Positions 44,850-53,246 of a stretch of DNA of 64,000 bases are shown here, piece after piece. Every line of letters begins with the position of its first letter. Position 1 is the stretch's first letter. The notes under the pieces were generated by a model, which saw only the letters and a program-made list of their open reading frames with translations, made no database searches and was not told the DNA's origin. The stretch is from Mycobacterium interjectum (lineage in GTDB: Bacteria > Actinomycetota > Actinomycetes > Mycobacteriales > Mycobacteriaceae), in the NCBI RefSeq assembly GCF_900078675.2, contig NZ_LT546237.1, positions 1,032,708-1,096,707 of the forward strand. Reading direction: 5' to 3'. Made by a program: the position numbers and the translations under genes.

Positions 44850-45521
44850 ATGGCTTATGACGGATTTACGGGGGAAATCCCCGAATTGGTGAAAGCCCGC
44901 GGCATCGTCGACCGGGCGACCGGGATTGAGAAAGCCCGCGCCTCTCGTCAGTGGCTCTTCGACGCGGCGAAAGAGGCCCTGGGGCGCACCGACCAGTTCA
45001 TGGATGGTCACCTCCTTGTGATGGGCCTGGCGAGTCGCGCGGTCGGGTTGCACGACGGCGCGGTTCACGCCCTTGAAACCGATAACCCGTTCGCGACGTA
45101 CACGTTGTTGCGTTCGTACGCGGAGAACGCCGCCGCGGTGCTTTACATCACCGACCATCCGACCCAGCTTCACAGGATTCTCGGACTTGGTGATTCCCAC
45201 CCGGTGAGGGTGGGCACCATCACGAACTATGCCGAGCAAGGCAGCAAACGGTTTGGAAGTTTCAGGAGCATGTACGAGGGCCTCAGCCAATTTGCGCATC
45301 CGATGTCGAGGTCGATCTTCGCGTCGGCTAAGAACACCGGGGACCGAACGCTTCAGTGGCGGTTGGACCCGGCATTCAAGTACGACGCCGATCTTCTCGT
45401 GGCGTGCAATTTGGTCGTCGAACTTGCCGAGGCCAATGCACACCTGTTGGTCGAGTACGCGGACGCACAAGGCTGGCGACGCCGACATCCCCCAGCGTCC
45501 AACCGCGCCAGTCCAAGCTAG
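44850..45521 (+). CDS. island protein of unknown function
   Basis: 223 residues from ATG 44850. Helical and soluble, with no known motif; RSYAENAAAVLYITDHPTQL and YEGLSQFAHPMSRSI are the most distinctive parts, and the latter resembles helical proteins of the AbiV/SLATT-neighbour sort only superficially. It is the first gene inside the left end of the tRNA-Pro island, a usual place for cargo. Its function is unknown. The interval after it, 45522-45755, is GC-rich and empty. Confidence 0.6.
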   Translation: MAYDGFTGEIPELVKARGIVDRATGIEKARASRQWLFDAAKEALGRTDQFMDGHLLVMGLASRAVGLHDGAVHALETDNPFATYTLLRSYAENAAAVLYITDHPTQLHRILGLGDSHPVRVGTITNYAEQGSKRFGSFRSMYEGLSQFAHPMSRSIFASAKNTGDRTLQWRLDPAFKYDADLLVACNLVVELAEANAHLLVEYADAQGWRRRHPPASNRASPS

Positions 45522-45755
45522 TCGCCAAAAAGAAAGTGCATAAACCCACCAATGTTTCCGAGCGAAATCCACAGTTCTGGCCGTGCGGGACTGGTGGCGG
45601 GGGGAGGGGGTGCCGCGCCCCGGTCGCGGGGGGTTCACGTGGGAGTGGTTGCGCGAGAGTCGGTTTCAGGGCGGTCGCGGTGGGATTGGTTGCCGGGCCT
45701 GAATGGCGTTCTCCGGTCCGAATCGGTCAAGGGTGGATAGAAACCCCGAAGTGGG

Positions 45756-46820
45756 TCAATGCGGGAGGGGCCTGAGCCTCTCTGGAAGCGGCTCGCCGCA
45801 TTCGTGGCAATTGTTCGGATCGCGCTTGGCTATGCGGCGACGGAAACAAATGCGGCACACGCGGGTGCCTCGGCGCTCGACGTACACGTTGTCATCCGTC
45901 AGCGGGTGCCCACGCTTGCAAGTTTTCGCCTTCTCCTGGAAGCGGTCGCTCAGGTTGTCTTGGCGGGTGGCATAGCGGAGATTCTCGGCACGGTTGTCGT
46001 GTCGAACGTGATTTATGTGGGAGACTTCGTGATCCGGCGGTCGGGGTCCGATGAATACCTCAGCGACAATCTGGTGCATGTATCGCCGCGTCCCATCTCC
46101 GAAGGTCACTCGCTGGTAGCCCTCGTAATCGATGTATCCCTTGATGATTTGGGGTACGAAGTTGGCCCGGTCTCCGCTTCGGCACCTTCTATAGCTTCGA
46201 ACACGACCGTGGCTCGACGCTTCATAGTCTGGCTGTCCGGGTATCGCACGCCATACCTCCGGGGTAGTCGGTTCTATGACAAGTGTGTCGTCGACTTCGT
46301 ACCGAGGCCGCGCTTTCTTGCGCTCGGGCGACGGTCGGCCGCAGTAACAATCGTGGGAGTTGCGCCGGGCCATAAATCGACGGCGACATTCCCGGCACGT
46401 AGGTCTACCGTTACTCGGGGTGATGTAGAGATTGTCTCCACTGAGTGGATGACCACGTCTGCAATGGGTGGCCGGTGGACGCACACGTGTACGTGCCCGG
46501 TTTTCATGCGCCGTCGTATATGTGAGGTTCTCCACACGGTTGTCGTCGCGCTTATGGTTCAGATGATCGACCTGCATCCCCTCAGGGCGCGGACCGTGCC
46601 AGGTGAGGGCAACGAGATAGTGGATATACATCAATTTCCCGTCCACAAACGCACGCGGGTAGCCGTTGGGGTTCGGGCGCGCGCTCGCAAGCCTCGGACG
46701 ACCATCACGCCCGAGCCGCTTGTAGCTCCGTACCCGCCCGAGACTTGACACTTCATATAGCGGATGGCCTGGGACGGCGCGCCACTCCTCGCCGTGATTT
46801 TCACCGTCAGCCAATTTCAC
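45756..46820 (-). CDS. tandem NUMOD4-HNH endonuclease-like protein
   Basis: Two successive copies of a NUMOD4 plus HNH module. The first has EEWRAVPGHPLYEVSSLGRV, then QVDHLNHKRDDNRVENL and ENRARTR. The second has EVWRAIPGQPDYEASSHGRV, then EVSHINHVRHDNRAENLRYA. Each is followed by a C-x-R-G-H-P-L stretch with paired cysteines (RRCRECRRR-like and RVCRICFRRR) that could bind zinc. Usual HNH homing endonucleases have one module of about 170 residues. The second unit has S-H in place of D-H at the catalytic pair, so it may be inactive. The start GTG 46820 is a guess; the frame is open to 46925. Confidence 0.7.
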   Translation of the reverse strand: MKLADGENHGEEWRAVPGHPLYEVSSLGRVRSYKRLGRDGRPRLASARPNPNGYPRAFVDGKLMYIHYLVALTWHGPRPEGMQVDHLNHKRDDNRVENLTYTTAHENRARTRVRPPATHCRRGHPLSGDNLYITPSNGRPTCRECRRRFMARRNSHDCYCGRPSPERKKARPRYEVDDTLVIEPTTPEVWRAIPGQPDYEASSHGRVRSYRRCRSGDRANFVPQIIKGYIDYEGYQRVTFGDGTRRYMHQIVAEVFIGPRPPDHEVSHINHVRHDNRAENLRYATRQDNLSDRFQEKAKTCKRGHPLTDDNVYVERRGTRVCRICFRRRIAKRDPNNCHECGEPLPERLRPLPH

Positions 46821-47001
46821 GTGCAGGATCCTACTTCGATGCACCGACAAAGATGAGTTGTTAGACCGAAGCTCCCTGTCCCGCGCGCCGTCGGTCCGCG
46901 CGTTGCGTCGGCCAATCTGCAGCACCCTGGGCGAAAATAATGCCCGGCGGCATCAGAACGAAGGGGGTGGTTTCTTGCCAATCGAGCATCAGGCGCAAGT
47001 G

Positions 47002-47040
47002 ATGGTCACCGTAAAGGCTTATCCTCAGCCGTCGCGTCGG
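47002..47040 (+). pseudogene. 5' end of the gene split by the IS21-family element
   Basis: ATG GTC ACC and on to PQPSRR, thirteen codons that end exactly at the left target duplication. Joined to 49692 they give AYPQPSRRYGETVCVAGVRL, the natural start of the family. Confidence 0.75.
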
Positions 47041-47101
47041 TGTCATTCGCCAGGGTGATGGGACCACTGTTTGGCCACGGGCTAGGGACCACCTGTTTGG
47101 C

Positions 47102-47908
47102 TCAGTGGGGATGATGTGTGCTTGACGGTGAGCTGTCAACCGTGGGCTTTTGACGTTGTCGGTAAGACGGTCCTTCGATGACGAGTTCGTGGGCTGTCGA
47201 GGTGAGCCGATCGACCGCTGATTCGGCGAGCATGGCGTCGGTCATGACCGTCAGCCATTCGTCGGCCCCGCGATTTGAGGTCACGATCGTGGCGCTGTGT
47301 TGATGGCGGGCGACGACGAGTTCGTAGAAGTCGGCGGTGGCGGTGGCGTCCATGGGCTGCAGCGCGAAGTCGTCGATGATGAGCAGACGAACTTGAGCGA
47401 GGCGCCGCATCTCGGCCTCGGTGCTGTTGTCGAGGCGAGATGCCCGCAGTCGCTTGAACATTGCCTCAGCGCGCAGCATCAGGGTGGGGATGCGACGACG
47501 CACTGCGATGTGGCCCAGTGCGGTGGCGAGGTGGGTTTTGCCGACGCCGACCGCACCGAGGATGACTGCCCCGTGGGCGGCGTCGAGGAACCGCAGACTG
47601 GTCAGGTCGGTCCACAGGGTTCGGTCGTAGCGCACGGCGGCGTCCTCGTCCCAGGTGTCCAGCCGCATGGCCGGGTCCAGGCCGGCGGCGCGGGCTCGGC
47701 GGGCTGCCGAGCTGGTGTCGCGTCGGGTGGCTTCATCGGCAAGGACCAGCTCCAGGAACGCGGCGTGGGACAGGTGTTGTTGGCGGGCCAAGGTGAGCCG
47801 ATCGGGCAGGGTGTCGAGCATCGGGGACAGTTTGAGTTGCCGCATCACCTTCTTCAGATCCGCCGAGATCGGATCCGTGACCACCTCGTTGGCGGGCTTG
47901 GTCACCAC
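47102..47908 (-). CDS. istB: IstB-type transposition ATPase
   Basis: 268-residue AAA+ helper of IS21 transposition, which loads onto target DNA and recruits the IstA transposase. Walker A is GAVGVGKTHLA, Walker B LLIIDDFAL, and there is the usual sensor region IVTSNRGADEWL. The length is normal. It overlaps the end of istA by seven bases (coupled translation), as in the family. Confidence 0.93.
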   Translation of the reverse strand: MVTKPANEVVTDPISADLKKVMRQLKLSPMLDTLPDRLTLARQQHLSHAAFLELVLADEATRRDTSSAARRARAAGLDPAMRLDTWDEDAAVRYDRTLWTDLTSLRFLDAAHGAVILGAVGVGKTHLATALGHIAVRRRIPTLMLRAEAMFKRLRASRLDNSTEAEMRRLAQVRLLIIDDFALQPMDATATADFYELVVARHQHSATIVTSNRGADEWLTVMTDAMLAESAVDRLTSTAHELVIEGPSYRQRQKPTVDSSPSSTHHPH

Positions 47909-49524
47909 AGCCCCTCCTGCCCCTGCTCACCGGTCTGGCCGCCGTCGATGACCTGCAACCAGTCCGGCCGCGGTGTCGGGCGGTACTCGCGAGGATCGCG
48001 GGCGAACCGAGCCGCCGCCAGCCCGGAGGCGGCCCGCGGCGGCGGGATCGGACTGTTCTCGGTGGCCTGCTCGAGCATGGCGGCGACCTTGGTCACCGAG
48101 ACGACATCTAGATCCAAGGACCGGCCGCAAGCCATCTCGACCGGGCCGGGGCCGTAGCGTTTGACCAGCCCGAGCAGCCGGTAGACCTGGCGCATTCTGG
48201 TCCAGGGCAGATCGTGATCAAGCATGCGTTCGGCGTAGGTGCCGATATTGGGGCCGTGGCCGGCAGCGGTGGCGATCAACCGGTGCAGATCGCGCATCGC
48301 GTAGCCGGTCTTGTCCGCAGGCAGATCAGCCGGATCGGTAGACCGGGCGCCGGCGGACTGGCGCGGATGGGTCTTGATCAACTGGCCGCGGTGATAGAAC
48401 TTCGCCAACTCGGCGTCGGCGCGGGCGGTGATCGTCTGTCCGCGTAGGTGGTGCGGGATGGAGTACAACGCCTTGGCCAGCTGGACGTGATAGTCGCGGG
48501 CCACTTTGACCTCGGCATACACCGGCACCGCATACCGCACGGTCGGAGCCGCCAACAGGCGTTCGGCTTCTCGGTCGGCGAACACCATCGCCGGCTGCGC
48601 GCACGTGGTGCCGTGGATGCGCAGGCCCGCCTTCTGGGCGCACCACACCTGCGCCCGGTCTTGGGCATCAGCGAGGTCGGTGAAGTCCTCGCCGGCGAAG
48701 AAGTTGTTGCGTACGTACTGCACCATCCGCTCCACACGTGGCTTGTCTTGCGGGTGTGCCACCCGCGCCGGGTCGGTACTGAAACCACGGGCCTGGGCAT
48801 ACTCCAGCCACCCGACGGTGAACCGTGGGTTCACCGAATCAGCATGAGCCACAAGCGCACTCATATTGTCGGGGATGAGGACCTTGAAGACACCGCCGAA
48901 GAATGCCCACGCAGCTTCGCAGCCGTCGATCACCGCGGTCAACGTTTGGGAGAATGTCAGCCACACAAACATGTGCCGCGAATACACCGCCGTGAAGATC
49001 AACGCGTGCACCACCCGCCGCCGGCCGGTCGCCGAGTCGAACAGCATGCCCATCCGGGCGAAGTCGATCTGGCACTCCACCCCGGGCTCGCCGTCGACCA
49101 CCGGCACCGTCCCAGCCCGCCGGCGGCCCTGATAGCTGGTGTTGGTTTGGCAGTAGCGGTGCAGTGTCCGCTGCGGAACGAGTACACCCTGGCGGGCCAG
49201 CAGGTCGCCGATCTTGACCACCGTCAGGTCATCGTCGACCCACTTAGTGATCTGATCGTGGTTGGCGGACAACAGTTTCCACGCAGAACCGAATCCATGC
49301 GCGCGATCCGGGCGGACCACCGTGACGACCGCACCGATCAACGCATCGTCAAGCTGGTCCACACCGCCGGCCCGGTCCAGGCCCGCGGCCACCGCAGCCT
49401 CGACATAGCGACGCGCAGTCTTGCGGTCCACCCCGGCCTGGGTGGCAACCACCCGCAACCCATGGCCGGCCAGCCACGCTCGAAGTACTTCACGAATCTC
49501 GACCACAGAAACCTCCCGAAACAT
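47902..49524 (-). CDS. istA: IstA-type DDE transposase
   Basis: 540-residue transposase of IS21. The N-terminal helix-turn-helix region is VEIREVLRAWLAGHGLRVVA; the DDE core has D in VECQIDFARMG, D in VLIPDNMSALV and E in DKPRVERMVQY. The C-terminal domain is of normal length. It has no stop or frameshift, so the element should be active if expressed. The gene starts about 160 bases inside the right end of the element. Confidence 0.93.
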   Translation of the reverse strand: MFREVSVVEIREVLRAWLAGHGLRVVATQAGVDRKTARRYVEAAVAAGLDRAGGVDQLDDALIGAVVTVVRPDRAHGFGSAWKLLSANHDQITKWVDDDLTVVKIGDLLARQGVLVPQRTLHRYCQTNTSYQGRRRAGTVPVVDGEPGVECQIDFARMGMLFDSATGRRRVVHALIFTAVYSRHMFVWLTFSQTLTAVIDGCEAAWAFFGGVFKVLIPDNMSALVAHADSVNPRFTVGWLEYAQARGFSTDPARVAHPQDKPRVERMVQYVRNNFFAGEDFTDLADAQDRAQVWCAQKAGLRIHGTTCAQPAMVFADREAERLLAAPTVRYAVPVYAEVKVARDYHVQLAKALYSIPHHLRGQTITARADAELAKFYHRGQLIKTHPRQSAGARSTDPADLPADKTGYAMRDLHRLIATAAGHGPNIGTYAERMLDHDLPWTRMRQVYRLLGLVKRYGPGPVEMACGRSLDLDVVSVTKVAAMLEQATENSPIPPPRAASGLAAARFARDPREYRPTPRPDWLQVIDGGQTGEQGQEGLW

Positions 49525-49691
49525 CGGCGAACCCCTTCACGCGACTTCGACGTGAAGCGATCCGATCCAGTTATCGAGCGGCCCCCGACGCGACACGCCG
49601 GTGGTCCCATTACTGGCAATCAGGTGGTCCCATGACCGTGGCTAAACCCAGCTCAAACCGGTCCCATCACCGTGGCGGGCGACAGCGTCGG

Positions 49692-50450
49692 TATGGGGAG
49701 ACGGTATGTGTGGCCGGGGTGCGGTTGGAGACAGCTGCGCGGGAATGGATTCGGCTTTACCCGGTCACTTTTCGCGAGCTTGGGATCACGGAGCGGTTCC
49801 ATAAGTATCAGATGGTCAACTTGAGGGTGTTTCGGTCGGGCTCCGATTCACGCCCGGAGAGTTTCAAGCCGAACCTCGATTCTGTTGAGCTCGGGGAGGT
49901 GATCGGCACGGATGGCGGCACGTGGCGGCGTCGGTGGGAGTACCTGGGTGACTTGCCTGGCGCGACTTCGACATGCGAACTGATAGATCGTCAGTCCAGA
50001 GGTGCAGACGCGCCCTCATTGGGATTGATAAAACCGGTTGAGGTACTAGACCTAGAGATCGAATCAAACGATGGATTCACCGCCGATCAGCGGGCGCTCG
50101 CCGAACTCGCTGCGGCTGGTGACTTGTTCAGCGAGGGGCGTGCGGTGCTTGAGCCAGCCCCGTACAGGCTCAAATACCGCTACCGCTGTTCGGAGGACGC
50201 CTGCAGGAGCCATAGCCAGACCCTTATCGACTGGGAAGCGGGTCAAGCCGCCCGCAATTGGCTCGCTAACGGCTATGCCGCTGACCAATTGCCGGGCCTA
50301 TTGCGGCACAAGTTTCTCGATGAAGTGTGCGCCCCGACCCGAGACACGTATTTCTATGTCGGCAATCAGCATCAACATCGCGGCAGCTTCCTGGTTCTGG
50401 GGCTGTTCTGGCCACCGGCCGGCAGCCGCCCTCACCCGTCACTGTTCTGA
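49692..50450 (+). pseudogene. main part of the split gene, conserved protein beside DUF488
   Basis: About 253 residues that continue from the short 5' exon-like piece at 47002-47040. It begins YGETVCVAGVRLETAAREWI then RLYPVTFRELG, and has KYQMVNLRVFRSGSDSRPES, CRSHSQTLIDWEAGQAARNW (a possible zinc-binding C-H site) and the end FLVLGLFWPP. I recall this family as unnamed proteins found next to DUF488 genes in mobile regions; its activity is unknown. An ORF start inside the IS (49632) could give a fusion product with a few foreign residues, so some function may survive. Confidence 0.65.
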
Positions 50451-50906
50451 CTAGATGTGGTGTATCGCCATGCCAGGACTGTCGGCGGCCATTGCTTCAA
50501 TGATGAGGGCACGATGACACTGCTCAGGGTCACGCTCGAAACATAGGAGTGCAATCACATTCTCGGATGCGAGACCCCTCAGGCGCTCGACAGCACCTCT
50601 CGCGTCTGGCGAGTCAAGCAACCCACGAAAGCGCATAACTGCGTGTGCCTCGGCATTTCGGTAGGCATCCCGGTTATCACGGGGATTGCCGAGCTGAGGG
50701 AGATGCACGTAGCCGATCCCGGCCCCCCGTAACGCCTCGGCCAGCTTTGTTTTGGATAGACCGGGTTTGCGCGATAAGGGCGTAAGTCGGACATCGACGA
50801 CTATCTCCACACCTGCGGCGGACAAATCGTGTACGAGCTGGTCAACCGCTCGACCCTGGTAGCCAACGGTCATCACAGCCGCCTGGTCGGTACGCATGCC
50901 GATCAT
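50451..50906 (-). CDS. DUF488 family protein
   Basis: DUF488 protein of about 151 residues. Motifs are TVGYQGRAVDQLV, DVRLTPLSRKPGLSK, YVHLPQLGNP and the cysteine/histidine end LLCFERDPEQCHR. The start is either ATG 50906 or 50897; an extension to 51149 is out of character. The family is of unknown function; the conserved C-x(6)-C-H suggests metal binding or catalysis. It converges on the split gene 49692-50450, its usual partner, with no gap. Confidence 0.8.
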   Translation of the reverse strand: MIGMRTDQAAVMTVGYQGRAVDQLVHDLSAAGVEIVVDVRLTPLSRKPGLSKTKLAEALRGAGIGYVHLPQLGNPRDNRDAYRNAEAHAVMRFRGLLDSPDARGAVERLRGLASENVIALLCFERDPEQCHRALIIEAMAADSPGMAIHHI

Positions 50907-51186
50907 CTTCGCCGGAGTGGCCGCCCGTGCGTGGCATTTTGGCCGAATACCTTCCCCCACAACGTAGAAGCATAGCGTCCATCCCGGAGTGTCGAACCAG
51001 TGCAGCAACCCGCCGCGCCGGTGTGGTGGTCGCCGACGCGGCGGGCGCTGGTGTCGCTTCCCGGCCCGCCCTACGCCCAGGATTAGAAAGCATTGCGCAG
51101 GGGTTGCCGGGCCGGGGAAGCGGCCTGGGCCGGACAGGAGGACGCTCATGGGGCTAAAGCGTTTTGGACTCGGCCCAGGCTGACCC

Positions 51187-52080
51187 TTAGCTACCGGACA
51201 GTGTGCTCACGATCTTGACGACGGCTTGCGGGTGCGGCCACGCGGCGCCCAGCCTCGCGGTCGAGCGCACAGCCCAGGCATCCGCCGTGAAGTACGGAAA
51301 TTCCGTCACCCGCAACGTGACGTTGTTCCGCATCCCCATGAACACGCGGGAGCGATCCCATGCCCAAATGACGCCGGGGTCGATCACACCAGTCGGCAAC
51401 GGCCACAATGGAACCCCCAACGCGGACTTGCTGGTCGGCTGGGACAGGTCGTCGTTGACGGCCAACAGCGGTTCGTTGCTGACGAGGGTGTCGCTCGACC
51501 CGCCGAACTCCTTAAGCAGCGCCAAAGCCAGGATCGTGGACGTATCCGCACAGAACGACGTGCATCGCCCGCCCACGGCCTCGATACGGCTGATGGCTTC
51601 GGCGAGCGGGTCCAGGTTGGTCAGCGGCCCCCCGACGTTGACGACTTGGCACGCCTCCTGACCGGCCTTACCAGTGAGGGATTCGATGCCGTCGAACCCG
51701 TCCGTGGTGCTGGCAGCGAAGTAGCACTTGTCCACAACCCTGGCGATATTGCGGGCGATGCCCTCGCCGATGACGTTGGCGATGGCCGGGTCGGAATCGT
51801 CGAAGGTCTCCGAGGAGACACGGGTAAGCGCGGCGCACTTGTAGAAGTCGATGTAAGCCTCTTGCAAGGAAGCGTCGCTCGGGTCGATTTCGGTGTTCTC
51901 GGCGACGAATGCGGCTTGCGGGTCAGCCGTCACCACCGGGATGCGTAGCCGGTGGTTGTTCGTCGGCAATACCGTCGTCGTTCGCAACGCGGTGGACGCG
52001 GCGGTCAGCGGGCGGACGACCAGGGCGGCGATCTCGTCAACGCTGAGCGAGACGCCCGAGGTCGTGGTCAAAATGGCCAT
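51187..52080 (-). CDS. HK97-type major capsid protein
   Basis: 297-residue phage capsid protein of the HK97 fold. Family hallmarks are the N-terminal arm region, RIPVVTADPQAAFVAENTEI then the KCAALTRVSSETFDDSDPAI stretch that corresponds to the E-loop and spine helix, and near the end GVIWAWDRSRVFMGMRNNVT. The length is that of a capsid without a fused protease. It follows a scaffold-like gene. No portal, protease or large terminase gene is present in the island. Confidence 0.85.
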   Translation of the reverse strand: MAILTTTSGVSLSVDEIAALVVRPLTAASTALRTTTVLPTNNHRLRIPVVTADPQAAFVAENTEIDPSDASLQEAYIDFYKCAALTRVSSETFDDSDPAIANVIGEGIARNIARVVDKCYFAASTTDGFDGIESLTGKAGQEACQVVNVGGPLTNLDPLAEAISRIEAVGGRCTSFCADTSTILALALLKEFGGSSDTLVSNEPLLAVNDDLSQPTSKSALGVPLWPLPTGVIDPGVIWAWDRSRVFMGMRNNVTLRVTEFPYFTADAWAVRSTARLGAAWPHPQAVVKIVSTLSGS

Positions 52081-52216
52081 GAGTGGCTCCTGCGGAATCA
52101 GAAGGATTCACGCGAGAGCGACACGCCATGCTCGCGGCGGCTCCCAGAGCCCTACGCACCAAACCGGCCAGTGGACACACCGGATTCGGTTGGTGCGGTT
52201 GATCTTACGCCGAGGG

Positions 52217-52690
52217 TCACGCCTCTCGGGTGTTCCGCGCTCTGTCGAAAAGCCCTTGCCAGGTCGTTGCTTGGTCGGCGTCCAGGTTCGGCCTGCCGTC
52301 CGACGTGACCTGACTCGCCGGGGCGGCGGGAGACACCGGATTCACAGCCCAATGTGGGTGCTCGGCAACCACTGTCGTGACCGCTTCGTCGATGCGGTCG
52401 GGGTCGAGTTCGCCGTCGTCGCCGCGCAAGTCGTCCAGCGTGACGCCAGCGCGCCACAGGTCGCCGGGATCGACCAATCGACCGGCAAGGTCGCGTTCCA
52501 CGTCGGCGGTGTCGCGCGTTTCCAGCCGGGTGCGGAGTTGGTCGCGTTCGGCCTCAGTGTCGCGCAGGGCTTTTCGATACTTGGCCTCGCGGCTGTGGCC
52601 CTCGGGCTCGGTCGGCGAGGGTGCGGGTGCATCCGGCTCGACGGTCTCGGTGGGCTCGGGTGGGGTGTCGGGTGTTTCGGTGTCACTCAT
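52217..52690 (-). CDS. scaffold-like capsid assembly protein
   Basis: 157 residues from ATG 52690 behind GAGGAG. The N-terminal third is Pro/Glu/Thr rich and disordered; the middle (REAKYRKALRDTEAERDQLR) is a coiled coil; the rest has conserved DLWRAGVTLDDLRGDDGELD. This layout, directly upstream of the capsid gene, fits a phage scaffolding protein that templates procapsid assembly. The start overlaps the stop of the preceding gene by four bases. Confidence 0.65.
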   Translation of the reverse strand: MSDTETPDTPPEPTETVEPDAPAPSPTEPEGHSREAKYRKALRDTEAERDQLRTRLETRDTADVERDLAGRLVDPGDLWRAGVTLDDLRGDDGELDPDRIDEAVTTVVAEHPHWAVNPVSPAAPASQVTSDGRPNLDADQATTWQGLFDRARNTREA

Positions 52691-52908
52691 GGTGCAACTC
52701 CTCTTTTGGCCCAGGCGTCGATGATGGCGCACACGATGGCGGCGGTCAGTTCTAGTTGCCGCACGTCGAGATCGGGGCGGCGTTCGGCGATGTCGTCGAA
52801 GGCTTGCCGGTCGCCCTCGACGACGGCGATGGCGACCATGCGGCCAACCACCACAGGATCGTTGAATGACACCGTGGGCGCGGCGGGGCGCTGGCCGTTG
52901 GTGCTCAC
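52687..52908 (-). CDS. small island protein
   Basis: 73 residues starting at GTG 52908, which overlaps the TGA of the gene before it, with GAGGAGGAG as ribosome site. Helical and acidic (GRMVAIAVVEGDRQAFDDIA). No family recognised. It is translationally coupled on both sides. Confidence 0.6.
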   Translation of the reverse strand: MSTNGQRPAAPTVSFNDPVVVGRMVAIAVVEGDRQAFDDIAERRPDLDVRQLELTAAIVCAIIDAWAKRGVAP

Positions 52909-53171
52909 TTCTCCTCCTCGGGCAGCGCGGCGAGGTTCGCGATGTCGGCGCGGAGCGCGGTCACGAGGTCGGCGTCGGTGCGGTCGGTGGCGCGGAAGTA
53001 TGCCCGCCAGCCTTTCTCGCACATGAACAGCAAGGCGCGGGTGGCGGCCCAGGTTTGGTCGTTCTCAATAGCCTGTTGGTGCAAGGCTTTCGCACCGTCG
53101 TGGTCAAGCACGAGCCAGGCGACGAATTGCGCCAGCGCGGTTTGCAAGCCAGATCGGATTTCAGGGTCCAT
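52905..53171 (-). CDS. small island protein
   Basis: 88 residues starting at ATG 53171. Helical, with ALAQFVAWLVLDHDGAKAL and CEKGWRAYFRATDRTDADLV. No family recognised. It sits between the DUF3631 gene and the capsid group, where phiRv-type elements carry short regulatory or head-related proteins. Confidence 0.6.
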   Translation of the reverse strand: MDPEIRSGLQTALAQFVAWLVLDHDGAKALHQQAIENDQTWAATRALLFMCEKGWRAYFRATDRTDADLVTALRADIANLAALPEEEK

Positions 53172-53246
53172 CCGTGTCCTTCCTCTCGGTGTTCATGGTG
53201 CCCGCCGCGCGCTTCGGCGGCGAGCAACTTGTCAGCGCGGCGGCGG

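Larger units (their letters stand above)
47041..49684. mobile_element. IS21-family insertion sequence, 2644 bp
   Basis: Ends begin TGTC and finish GACA. The left end (TGTCATTCGCCAGGGTGATG) and the reverse complement of the right end (TGTCGCCCGCCACGGTGATG) match well over 25 bases. Internal copies of GGGACCACCTG recur near both ends, as in IS21 multi-site termini. A 7-bp target duplication, GCGTCGG, flanks it (47034-47040 and 49685-49691). It encodes IstA and IstB on the minus strand. It is complete and looks recent. Confidence 0.9.

Noticed and set aside
45759-46748. 329-codon open frame on the plus strand
   Set aside because: Antisense to the tandem NUMOD4-HNH gene, which has two clear conserved modules.
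48448-49635. 395-codon open frame on the plus strand
   Set aside because: Antisense to istA; no motif, and the minus strand carries the DDE transposase.
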